A program made the position numbers and the translations under genes. Shown here one piece after another: positions 1 through 6,876 of a stretch of 64,000 nucleotides of DNA (positions within the stretch are counted from its first letter, which is position 1; every line of letters begins with the position of its first letter). The notes under the pieces are model-generated. The model did not search any database. It saw only the letters and a list, made by a program, of their open reading frames with translations, and was not told the origin of the DNA. The DNA comes from Taylorella equigenitalis ATCC 35865 (GTDB lineage: Bacteria > Pseudomonadota > Gammaproteobacteria > Burkholderiales > Burkholderiaceae_B): the NCBI RefSeq assembly GCF_000276685.1, contig NC_018108.1, forward strand, positions 1,240,001 through 1,304,000, written 5' to 3'.

Positions 1-2
1 CT

Positions 3-1028
3 GTAAAGGTAACGCGCCCTAAAGGTAATAGTGCAAAAACCATTAAGGGTGTTAAAAACCATCTAGATTACATCTCAAGAAATGGAAAACTAGAACTAGA
101 AGATAAAAATGGCAATAAACACTTAGGTAAGGGTGTAACTAAAGCTATAACCAAAAACTGGAATGAAATCGGATTAATTAAAGATGAAGCTAATAGAAAA
201 CAACACCTTAGTATAGTACTGTCAATGCCAAAAGGAACTGATAAAGAAGCCCTATATAAAGCAAGCACTAATTTTGCAAAAGATTTATTTAGTGATAATC
301 ATGAATATGTATTGGCACTACACACAGACACTGAAACACCACATGTTCATTTAGCTGTAACGATGATGGGACACAATGGTACTAGACTTAATCCCAGAAA
401 AAATGATTTGTTTGAGTGGCGTGTACTTTTTGCAGAAAAATTAAGAAATGAAGGTATTGAATGTTGTGCAACAAAGAGAGTACACAGAGGTATAACCCAA
501 ACACAAAAAAGTGGTATTGTTAAAAGAATTGATGATAGAGGCGATTACTCTTTTGTTAAACATATGCAAGCTATTAACCTTAAAGAACATATAAAAAACG
601 GTACATTTCCTACTAATGAACTGATTAAGAATCAGCAATTCTCAAGAGAGGAAATAGTAAAGGGATATAAAATTTTAGCTAGACAATTGTTTTTAGAGGG
701 TGCGAAAAAAGAAGCAAAAGCTATTAGCACTTTAAGTAAAGAAATGGAAAACAAATCGTTTACCACTCAAGAACAAGAAGAGTTTTTTAAGGCAAAAAAA
801 GGTGAATTTACTAACACCTTTAATGTGTATAGTGCTTTAGAGGATATAAAAAATATAACCAATAAAGATGATATTTTTAATTATCTTAAAGGTAAAAATT
901 TAAGCGATACTCAACTAAAACAATTATCAAAACATTGTTTTATTACGGGCAACAAAAAACAAGCAAGTATAGTTAGTAAATACGCTAAAGAAATTAGTCT
1001 TCTAAAGGATATTGAGTTAGTACTTTAA
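3..1028 (+). CDS. Relaxase/mobilisation nuclease, 5' end outside window
   Basis: The reading frame is open from the left edge without a stop, so the gene begins upstream; the ATG at 225 is internal. The first visible residues (VKVTRPKGNSAKTIKG, then HLDYISRNGKLELED) match the N-terminal region of conjugative relaxases. The metal-binding histidine motif HTDTETPHVHL lies at about 321-353. The family nicks one strand at oriT and pilots it into the recipient. About 341 residues are visible; the rest of the catalytic domain, including the active tyrosine, should be upstream. The IncP-like nic core at 2167-2174 fits a MOBP-type enzyme. The C-terminal half is lysine-rich and helical. Confidence 0.85.
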   Translation, partial: VKVTRPKGNSAKTIKGVKNHLDYISRNGKLELEDKNGNKHLGKGVTKAITKNWNEIGLIKDEANRKQHLSIVLSMPKGTDKEALYKASTNFAKDLFSDNHEYVLALHTDTETPHVHLAVTMMGHNGTRLNPRKNDLFEWRVLFAEKLRNEGIECCATKRVHRGITQTQKSGIVKRIDDRGDYSFVKHMQAINLKEHIKNGTFPTNELIKNQQFSREEIVKGYKILARQLFLEGAKKEAKAISTLSKEMENKSFTTQEQEEFFKAKKGEFTNTFNVYSALEDIKNITNKDDIFNYLKGKNLSDTQLKQLSKHCFITGNKKQASIVSKYAKEISLLKDIELVL

Positions 1029-1143
1029 AGAAATAAGTAGTATCTTTTTATATACAAAATTATATTGTTTTTAGGTTTAACTTTTCTTTTTATTATTAAT
1101 ATGTTATAAGTATATTTAGTAACTAAACCGTTTAGGTGATTGT

Positions 1144-1863
1144 ATGAATACTGAATTTAAATTTCTACCTATAGATAAACCCAAACTTGTTTCTATTGAA
1201 CCCAATAAACCTATTAATTCTATTCAACCAAGAATACAAGAGACTCAAAAATCCATACCTAAAGAAGTCCTAAATTCTATACCTAATGAGGTCCAACAAC
1301 CTGTGTTTATTGAGTCTCAAAAACCTGTTTCTATAGCTACAAAAAAACCTAAACCCTTACGCAATCAACCTGTACCTAATAAGGTGCAAAATCCTACACC
1401 TATTGAGTCTAATAATTCATCTTATATTGAAACCAATAAAGAGATGAAAAAGGCTATAGTACAAGCTAATAAAGACTTAAAAAGAACCGAATATGGCGGA
1501 ATACTTTTTATAATTTATATATTAACATTTGGTGTTGTACTTGGATGTTCTATTTGGGCTGGTGTTGAGTATATTCATCAATACATTTCCCCCCATCCTA
1601 GGAACATAGATTATGAGATACCTAAGTTAATTATTTTTGTGCTTTTAGGTTTTTACTTATCTGGAATAATATTTTATATATTTCCTGTTCTGTTTGCATT
1701 AATAACATTTGCCATAATTACTGGATATGGCTATCTGTGTTTTACCTACCTAACCGCTTGGTGGGCTATCTTACTATTTATAGTAGGCACTCTAATAATT
1801 ATAGGCTTTCATACAGAGTCTATCTATACCTACGAATTTAAAGAAGAGATGGAGATCCAGTAG
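1144..1863 (+). CDS. Membrane protein of mobilisation region, unknown function
   Basis: This 239-residue protein has two parts. Residues 1-100 are a Pro/Lys/Glu-rich soluble stretch with loosely repeated units such as PIESNN and PKEVLNSIPNEV. Residues about 118-232 hold three or four hydrophobic spans, including a Trp-rich one (YLTAWWAILLFI). An AGGTG ribosome site sits 6 nt before the ATG. It lies between relaxase and oriT and ends at a terminator, so it is probably the last gene of the mobilisation transcript. I do not recognise the family; a membrane partner of the relaxase or an exclusion-like protein are guesses from position only. Confidence 0.7.
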   Translation: MNTEFKFLPIDKPKLVSIEPNKPINSIQPRIQETQKSIPKEVLNSIPNEVQQPVFIESQKPVSIATKKPKPLRNQPVPNKVQNPTPIESNNSSYIETNKEMKKAIVQANKDLKRTEYGGILFIIYILTFGVVLGCSIWAGVEYIHQYISPHPRNIDYEIPKLIIFVLLGFYLSGIIFYIFPVLFALITFAIITGYGYLCFTYLTAWWAILLFIVGTLIIIGFHTESIYTYEFKEEMEIQ

Positions 1864-1880
1864 CTTTATACCCTTCTACT

Positions 1881-1916
1881 AACCGCCTCCAGCAAAACTA
1901 GGAAGCGGTTTTTTTT
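1881..1916 (+). terminator. Rho-independent terminator after membrane gene
   Basis: AACCGC pairs with GCGGTT and TCC with GGA across a one-base bulge. The stem is followed by eight T. It starts 18 nt after the preceding stop codon and separates the mobilisation genes from oriT. Confidence 0.85.
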
Positions 1917-2040
1917 ACTTCTACATATCCTCTCTCTAACCTTCCACACTCATCCCCATCCCCACTTCCAAACCTTAACTTCCAAGTCGATTTTAATCTC
2001 AACCCTAACCCTCTCTTTCATACTTCCAAGCACGTTATTA

Positions 2041-2180
2041 AAAAAGGAATAGCCCGTTGGGCGTTTGCGGTAGCAATTTTACCTTTTGCTTGAAAAGCAA
2101 AATTATTTTGCACTGACAAACAAAACTTGTTTTTGTTTGAAAGGGTGCGAAATGGCACCTAGTGCCTATCCTGCATATAG
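2041..2180 (+). other. oriT: Candidate oriT with IncP-type nic core
   Basis: A gene-free stretch (1917-2594) begins with several short inverted repeats. The last two are GGTGC/GCACC (2144-2159) and GGCAC/GTGCC (2154-2166). The second abuts CTATCCTGC (2166-2174), which matches the nic core known from RP4/IncP oriT (ATCCTG followed by the nick, before C). This predicts nicking between 2173 and 2174, with the right side entering the recipient first and the relaxase gene last, as is usual. The hairpin-then-nic layout is also as in IncP. The nick itself is inferred. Confidence 0.65.
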
Positions 2181-2280
2181 TACTTTTTCTCTTATATTTA
2201 TATTGGATTTTTTCCGTTTTTTTTTAATTTTGAAGGGATTTTGAGGGATTTTGGGAATTTTTATTAAAGAAATCATTGAT

Positions 2281-2540
2281 AAATCATTGTCAAATCATTG
2301 TCAAAGCATTGGAAATTTCAATAAAGTATTGTCAAGTTATTGTCAAAATTATTAAATTCTTGTCAGGATTACTGTTTATTCACAATTTATTGTCAGTTGT
2401 TTTGATAAATTATTGTCAAGACTATTACTAACTAACAAATCCTTAATAACAAGTTAAATAAATCATTGTCAAATCATTGTCAAAGTATTGGAAATTTCAA
2501 TAAATCATCGATAGGATTATTAAACTCTTGTCAAAAAATT
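2281..2540 (+). repeat. TTGTCA-type direct repeat array
   Basis: About ten copies of TTGTCA, most within TCATTGTCAA or TTATTGTCAA, lie in 250 bp. They include a 45-bp block at 2281-2325 repeated at 2460-2504 with one mismatch. The array sits between the nic site and the next gene, so it is in the first-transferred region. Such arrays usually bind a protein many times, for example an accessory or replication factor. The downstream helix-turn-helix-like protein (2595-3146) is an obvious candidate binder. No coding potential is visible. Confidence 0.6.
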
Positions 2541-2594
2541 AGTTATAATTTCAATCATTGGATAAATCTTACCAAATTTTGAAAGGATATAATC

Positions 2595-3146
2595 ATGAAT
2601 ATAACTGTAAAAGAATTTATGGATCAAACAAAATGTTCCAAAGCCTCTATAAATAATAGACTTAGTGAATATATTAACGAGATTAAAGAACTTAGGGAAA
2701 ATGGATATACATTTAACAATATAGTTAAATTTTTATCATTAAATGGTATTAATACTACAGTCAGTAATGTCCAATATTTCTACAAAAAGCATATTGATAA
2801 AACAGATCATCCTAAAGTTGACTATGAGAACATGTCTTTAATACAAAAACTTAGGCTTCAACTTGCTGAAAAGAAACGCCTAGAGGCACAACAGGGTAAC
2901 CAGGTCAATGATAATAAAAATACACAAGAAACTAATATTTCTGAACAAAAACCTACAGTAAAAACTGATATTAATAATTCCCTTTTTAATACTGAAAAAG
3001 ATAAACAAGTAGTAACCAAAAGACCACCAGAACAAATACAACAAGATAAAGAAAGACTAGGTGATAGGTATGACGAAAGATATGCAGAAAACGGTGGCGA
3101 ATATCGTCCAAAATGGTCTACTTTTACTAAAGAAGATATATTCTAA
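2595..3146 (+). CDS. Putative DNA-binding protein next to oriT
   Basis: This 183-residue protein starts after a good GAAAGGA ribosome site. Residues 1-70 form a helical segment with a helix-turn-helix look (TCSKASINNRLSEYINEIKE). Residues 75-140 are polar, and the C-terminus (about 140-183) is charged, with RLGDRYDERYAENGGEYRP. I do not recognise the family. Residues 24-66 resemble the small protein at 3235-3453, so the two are probably related. Position beside oriT and the repeat array suggests a nicking accessory, copy-control or leading-region protein; this is inference. Confidence 0.6.
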   Translation: MNITVKEFMDQTKCSKASINNRLSEYINEIKELRENGYTFNNIVKFLSLNGINTTVSNVQYFYKKHIDKTDHPKVDYENMSLIQKLRLQLAEKKRLEAQQGNQVNDNKNTQETNISEQKPTVKTDINNSLFNTEKDKQVVTKRPPEQIQQDKERLGDRYDERYAENGGEYRPKWSTFTKEDIF

Positions 3147-3234
3147 TAAATTTGTTACGTTGTGTTTTTTATCTGTTTGGTTTTTAATATATTGTTGTTT
3201 AATATATACTTAATTATTTTGTGAGGAATCGAAA

Positions 3235-3453
3235 ATGAAACCATCAGATGAAGCTATTAAATTTGTTGAAGAAAACAAAAACAATATCAAACGCAATATG
3301 TTACACCCTTATCTTAATGATATTGAATATTTAAGAAACAATAAAATAACTATTGTTGGAATACAAAAATTTCTTAAAAACTTAAAAGGTGTAGAAACAT
3401 CTACTGCTACTATTAATAAATTTATTAAGAAGTTTATTGAAAATAAAAATTGA
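3235..3453 (+). CDS. Small putative DNA-binding protein, paralogue of preceding gene
   Basis: The product has 72 residues and a GAGGA ribosome site 7 nt before the ATG. It is lysine-rich and helical. Its segment MLHPYLNDIEYLRNNKIT aligns with LSEYINEIKELRENGYTF of the neighbour at 2595-3146, and both continue into a similar IVxFL and YFYKKH/FIKKFI pattern. This points to duplication of one N-terminal DNA-binding module, here without the polar tail. The function is not known to me. Confidence 0.55.
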   Translation: MKPSDEAIKFVEENKNNIKRNMLHPYLNDIEYLRNNKITIVGIQKFLKNLKGVETSTATINKFIKKFIENKN

Positions 3454-3509
3454 TATGAATTACAAAACAAAAATATTAAATTTGTTATAATTTAAAAGCA
3501 TGCTTAAAA

Positions 3510-3950
3510 ATGAAAGTAGAGCAAAACGGTTTAAATTCCAAAGATAAAGAAACTTTTCAATATATATCTGGATGGGAAGCCTTAAACATCAAAAATGAGA
3601 AAGGTTTAACAGCCGATTGGCATCCACTAAATTATTTTCAAAAGAATAAGCCCTTTAAGTTATACACCCTTGACAAAAGTATGCCCTTAGGTACTAAGGG
3701 CATAAAACTTAGATACATACCATTTCTCAAAAAGCAATATTATGTTGCCTCTTTTGCTAGAGCAATTGCTGATTTAGTTTATTTTGATGATAGTTATGGT
3801 TTAAAAAATTGTGTATACGATTTTTTAGATGATGAAGATACCAATGAGCTTTATTCGTATTTGAAAATAATTAATCAAACAAAAAACGTTGAACAATTCA
3901 TGAAATATGAATTAACAAAACTTTACTTTAGGGATAAAAACTATGCTTGA
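3510..3950 (+). CDS. AbiEi-like partner of AbiEii toxin (putative antitoxin)
   Basis: This 146-residue basic protein is encoded directly upstream of, and overlaps by 8 nt, an AbiEii-type nucleotidyltransferase. In type IV AbiE systems the first gene is the transcriptional repressor/antitoxin and the second the toxin, and the overlap implies coupled translation. Visible features are YISGWEALNI near residues 18-27 and a helical C-terminus. It lacks an obvious N-terminal winged helix, so it is a short or divergent AbiEi. No clear ribosome site precedes the ATG. Identification rests mostly on context. Confidence 0.6.
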   Translation: MKVEQNGLNSKDKETFQYISGWEALNIKNEKGLTADWHPLNYFQKNKPFKLYTLDKSMPLGTKGIKLRYIPFLKKQYYVASFARAIADLVYFDDSYGLKNCVYDFLDDEDTNELYSYLKIINQTKNVEQFMKYELTKLYFRDKNYA

Positions 3951-4653
3951 ATATCAAAGTGACCGAATAAATCTTATAAAAGAAATCTTACCTCTTTTAG
4001 GTGATAAATATATTTTAAAAGGCGGAACTGCTTTATACCTTTACTACGGTTTAGATAGGTACTCTGAAGATGTTGACTTAGATAGTAAAACATCAAATAT
4101 GAACTTTATAAATATGTTAAAAAATCACAGAGAATATAAAAACTGGAATGTAACGATTAAAAAAAATACAGAGACAACTTTTAGATTAATGATAGATTAC
4201 GGAGCGGTATCAAAGAAAGGTGCATACCCCCTTAAAATTGAAGTTAGTTCAAGAAATACTCAAAGGTTAAGAGATTTTCCTTCTTTATATCATAAACATG
4301 GCAATGTCAATGTCTACGATATAGACGAACTAATCCACATGAAGACTTCCGCATTCACTGGTAGAGATAAAGTTAGAGATTTATATGACTTGAATTTTCT
4401 ATTTCAAAAATACCCAGAAGGTTTCTCTGAATCCTTACTAAAAGTAATTATTCCGAAACTTTATTATAGCGGGGAAGAAGAGTTAGATATTTTATTAGAA
4501 GATGAATTCAAAAAACATAATTTATCTATTAGTAACTCTTACGATTTTAAAAACTTCACAGAAAATTTAGAAAAAATTATGACTGAAAGATTAGTTTTTT
4601 TAGAAAAATCAAAATCTATCGTTTCCCCAAAACCACAAGATATAACAATGTAA
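3943..4653 (+). CDS. AbiEii/AbiGii-family nucleotidyltransferase toxin
   Basis: The product has 236 residues. Its nucleotidyltransferase signature is LKGGTALYLYYGLDRYSEDVD at about residues 26-46, with the paired acidic residues DVDLD. A second motif (LKIEVSSR) supplies the third acidic residue, and DIDELIHMKTSAFTGRDKVRDLYDL is the typical C-terminal block. The family includes AbiEii and MenA-like toxins that transfer nucleotides to target RNAs and halt growth, giving phage defence or element maintenance. It is paired with the overlapping gene at 3510. The catalytic residues look intact. Confidence 0.85.
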   Translation: MLEYQSDRINLIKEILPLLGDKYILKGGTALYLYYGLDRYSEDVDLDSKTSNMNFINMLKNHREYKNWNVTIKKNTETTFRLMIDYGAVSKKGAYPLKIEVSSRNTQRLRDFPSLYHKHGNVNVYDIDELIHMKTSAFTGRDKVRDLYDLNFLFQKYPEGFSESLLKVIIPKLYYSGEEELDILLEDEFKKHNLSISNSYDFKNFTENLEKIMTERLVFLEKSKSIVSPKPQDITM

Positions 4654-4903
4654 CTATATATATCAGTCTCTAAAATTGATTTATTAAGGTTTTTTAAAGA
4701 ATTCTACTTTCAAGATAATCTTCCAGATTCGGCTACAAAAACCTTTTTCTACCCTCTTCTCACACACACCATCTCAAAAATAAAACCCCTAAAATTTTTA
4801 AACTTAGAAATAAAGAAAACCGATTTTAAACGGTTAAATTTAAACGATTCAACCATTACCTATATCATCATAGCCATACACCTTAAACTTTTGAATTTTG
4901 ACC

Positions 4904-4934
4904 GTTTAAAATGCGTTTAAAAGGCATTTTAAAC
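4904..4934. repeat. 11-bp perfect inverted repeat
   Basis: GTTTAAAATGC and GCATTTTAAAC are separated by 9 nt in a very AT-rich, gene-free stretch (4654-5842). Related TTTAAACGG words occur about 70 bp upstream. It could be a protein-binding site or an AT-rich part of the replication origin downstream. Confidence 0.45.
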
Positions 4935-4985
4935 TTTAAAAACCTTTCGATTTTTGAAAAAATTTTTGGGGCCGAAATTTTTTAG

Positions 4986-5062
4986 CTTAGTATTGTGTAT
5001 AGAAGGTATACACTATCCTCTTTTAACTTAGTATTGTGTGTAGAAGGTATATACTATCCTCT
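4986..5062. repeat. Two 36-bp direct repeats, each an inverted repeat
   Basis: The units begin at 4986 and 5027 (41-bp period) and are nearly identical. Each holds the inverted repeat GTGTATA-GAAGG-TATACAC, slightly degenerate in the second unit. They lie between the AbiE genes and the iteron origin. Repeated dyads in such a place usually act as operators or partition sites. No gene starts close enough to say which. Confidence 0.5.
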
Positions 5063-5298
5063 ATAGTATGAGAAAAAAGGGTGACCTCACTCCTCAAATT
5101 AATATACTGCTTATAATTTTCTCCACGTCCCCCTTCTACTTCTTATTACGTTCTTAATGTAATTACTATTAAAAAAAAGAATATGTTTATATTAACCTTT
5201 CTTCATAATGTATATTGTTTTGTAAGTTGTCTTGTAATAACGTCTTGCCCCAAAAAAAATTTAGCGTAACCATTTGATTTTTAAGGATTTTTTAAAAG

Positions 5299-5399
5299 TT
5301 ATCCACAGATTTGCGGTACAGTTATGCCATCGGTGCGGTACAGTTATGCCATCGGTGCGGTACAGTTATGCCATCGGTGCGGTACAGTTATGCCATCGC
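5299..5399. repeat. oriV: Iteron origin: DnaA box plus four 22-bp iterons
   Basis: A consensus DnaA box, TTATCCACA (5299-5307), is followed by four head-to-tail copies of TGCGGTACAGTTATGCCATC plus two bases (5312-5399). The first three are identical and the fourth differs at its last base. AT-rich DNA flanks it. This is the classic plan of an iteron-regulated plasmid origin, where RepA binds iterons and recruits DnaA. A RepA relic lies 120 bp to the right and an intact RepA about 2 kb further on. Origin activity is inferred. Confidence 0.75.
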
Positions 5400-5474
5400 C
5401 CGAAGGGATTAAAAAAGATAAGGATTTAAAGCGGATAGTATTGCCAACTTCCACTTATTTTATTAATTAGAAAT

Positions 5475-5499
5475 AAAAAAAACCTCTTAATAGAGGGTT
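5475..5499 (-). terminator. Terminator downstream of RepA relic
   Basis: CCTCT-TAAT-AGAGG forms a stem. Read on the minus strand it is followed by a long T run. It would have ended the transcript of the ancestral rep gene, whose remnant lies immediately upstream on that strand. Confidence 0.6.
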
Positions 5500-5519
5500 A
5501 AGATTGATTTAAAAGTTTA

Positions 5520-5710
5520 TTATCCAACTAGCTTTCCGCCTTTAACATTTAATTGAAGTTTTTGACAAAAATCCTTTTGATTAGCACCAAGATAAATATC
5601 TTTGGATTGAGTTTTTACGGCTTGTGTACATATCCAAGCTAGTAAAAGCCTAGGATAAGTTCCATAAGGTAAGCCATCTTTTGTTCAATGTTTTTTAAGT
5701 TTAGATTCAT
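5520..5710 (-). pseudogene. RepA gene relic with two internal deletions
   Basis: Three pieces match the intact repA at 7414-8247. They are the first 10 codons (5710 leftwards), an identical block of about 130 bp (about 5550-5680) covering the PRLLLAWICTQAVKTQSKD region, and the last codons including the stop. Two deletions remove the rest, and the first junction shifts the frame, so translation from the old ATG would stop after about 23 codons. The surviving blocks are essentially identical to the intact gene, so the duplication or conversion is recent. The relic keeps the same neighbours as the intact gene: a divergent HTH gene, then the 389-nt RNA. Confidence 0.85.
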
Positions 5711-5733
5711 AGAAATTTTGCAAGGTATACCTG

Positions 5734-5748
5734 ACACAAATTATGTGT
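5734..5748. promoter_or_regulatory. Inverted repeat upstream of HTH gene A, possible operator
   Basis: ACACA-AATTA-TGTGT lies about 95 bp before the ATG of the Cro/CI-like gene at 5843, in the spacer between it and the RepA relic. Such dyads are typical targets of this regulator class. This is positional inference only. Confidence 0.3.
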
Positions 5749-5842
5749 AATAGATTTATTAATATCAACTACTTGATTACATAAAAACAAAACAAAAATG
5801 TTATTCATAAATTATTAAATACTCTTAAATAAGGATATAAAC

Positions 5843-6199
5843 ATGTTTAATATGAATGATAGATTGCAATTAGCAATGAAAGAAAGAAATGTAAAACAAG
5901 CTGATTTGGTTAGAATCACAGGTTTATCAAGATCTTCAATTTCAGCATGGGTAACCGGCTCTACCAAAACTCTTAGAGGAGAAAATTTGTTGAAAGTGGC
6001 TAATTTCTTAGGTGTTAACTTGGATTGGTTGACTTATGGTATAGGACAAATGGATTCAACATGGCCTTTTAGACGTGTCACCCCTAACCAGTTAAATTCA
6101 CTTTCAGAAGAACACCTAGAGGAAATAGAGGAAATTATTCTTTTAAAACTTTCTAGAAAATATAAGTACCTCTCTAACAACAACTCACATAAGTTGTAA
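5843..6199 (+). CDS. Cro/CI-type HTH regulator A
   Basis: This 118-residue protein has an N-terminal XRE helix-turn-helix domain (residues about 5-62, with KQADLVRITGLSRSSISAWV as the helix-turn-helix). It shares with regulator B (8407) the signature WLTYGIGQMDSTWPFRR, but the rest has diverged strongly. The start follows an AAGGATAT ribosome site. It is followed by structured RNA copy A and diverges from the RepA relic, so its ancestor probably controlled rep. Which promoter it binds now is unknown. Confidence 0.8.
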   Translation: MFNMNDRLQLAMKERNVKQADLVRITGLSRSSISAWVTGSTKTLRGENLLKVANFLGVNLDWLTYGIGQMDSTWPFRRVTPNQLNSLSEEHLEEIEEIILLKLSRKYKYLSNNNSHKL

Positions 6200-6263
6200 C
6201 CTAACCAATGCATAAATTTTTTAAAGCAATATATTGACAAATAAGTAGGTTTTGACTAACATT

Positions 6264-6652
6264 CAAACTGTTATGCTCTTTAACAGTTTGAAAACCACCC
6301 CATTACTCTAATTTTTTAGAGTGATTTTGCCAATGGGGATATTGTCTCTGCTAGATTTGTGTGTAATTTAGCGGGGATAAAGGCGGTTAGCGGTCAGCCT
6401 AAATGACGGAATTGAGAAGATTCGTATGTAACAAAAATTCATATCGCTATTCATTGTCTGGCACACAATAAGCCGAAATGTCCGATGTGATGGCTTCTAA
6501 TAATCACGATCGAAATAGCTTCGACCAACTTTGAATTTTGGGAACGACGGAACGAAACGATGTAAGCGGAATGATGGCAGTATAGTCTCTGCCCTATATT
6601 TTTAAGAAGTCTTTATATTTAAAATAGATAGAGACTTCTTACAGATGTAGAT
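6264..6652 (+). ncRNA. Structured non-coding RNA copy A with boxA word
   Basis: No ORF of note spans this 389-nt stretch, and 6200-6876 has no protein gene. It begins with a perfect 10-bp hairpin (6264-6273/6281-6290) whose loop and 3' flank spell TGCTCTTTAACA, the rRNA-type boxA antitermination word. Further helices are CCCCATT/AATGGGG enclosing ACTCTAA/TTAGAGT, and AAGAAGTCT/AGACTTCTT near the end. A nearly identical copy lies at 8820-9208. In one hairpin, ATTGT/ACAAT here is ATTGC/GCAAT there, a compensatory change. Direction is inferred from boxA. The identity is unknown to me; a prophage C4-type antisense RNA is one possibility to test. Confidence 0.65.
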
Positions 6653-6678
6653 ATATTGTGAATTTTTAGAGCGTGATA

Positions 6679-6708
6679 TTGACTTCATAACTTAAATATA
6701 TATACAAT
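6679..6708 (+). promoter_or_regulatory. Promoter of toxI repeats
   Basis: TTGACT (6679-6684) is followed after 16-18 nt by the overlapping -10 candidates TATACA and TACAAT (6701-6708). Transcription would start just before the toxI repeats. In ToxIN systems one constitutive promoter upstream of toxI drives both RNA and toxin. Confidence 0.65.
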
Positions 6709-6724
6709 GTGTGAGCAGTTAAAA

Positions 6725-6830
6725 ATTGGTGACGTACTGCCTTAACGTACGGTTAAATTCATTGGTGACGTACTGCCTTAACGTACGGTTAAATTCATTG
6801 GTGACGTACTGCCTTAACGTACGGTTAAAA
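6725..6830 (+). ncRNA. toxI: ToxI antitoxin RNA, three 36-bp repeats
   Basis: Three head-to-tail copies of a 36-bp unit start at 6725, 6761 and 6797; the last is cut short by two or three bases. The unit contains GGTGACGTACTGCCTTAACG. They lie between a promoter and a terminator and directly upstream of a ToxN/AbiQ-like gene, the defining layout of type III toxin-antitoxin systems. There ToxN cuts the precursor into repeat units, which fold into pseudoknots and inhibit the enzyme. The 36-nt unit length is the same as in the classic ToxI. There are no spacers, so it is not a CRISPR array. Confidence 0.88.
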
Positions 6831-6844
6831 AATATTTAACTGTT

Positions 6845-6872
6845 AGGGCAATCTCTTTGATTGCCCTTTTTC
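6845..6872 (+). terminator. ToxI-ToxN intergenic terminator
   Basis: GGGCAATC-TCTTT-GATTGCCC is followed by a T run that stops 5 nt before the toxN ATG. In ToxIN systems such a leaky terminator keeps antitoxin RNA in excess over toxin mRNA. Confidence 0.9.
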
Positions 6873-6876
6873 TATT

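Noticed and set aside
5312..5399. Four 22-bp repeats as CRISPR or transposon end
   Set aside because: Tandem, spacer-free, and adjoining a DnaA box in a plasmid-like element with RepA; an iteron origin fits better.
6264..6652. Retron msr-msd or group II intron
   Set aside because: No reverse transcriptase gene is present and no intron domain V-like motif could be seen.
6725..6830. Three 36-bp repeats as a short CRISPR array
   Set aside because: Units are directly head to tail with no spacers, lie between a promoter and terminator, and precede a ToxN-like gene. No cas genes are present.
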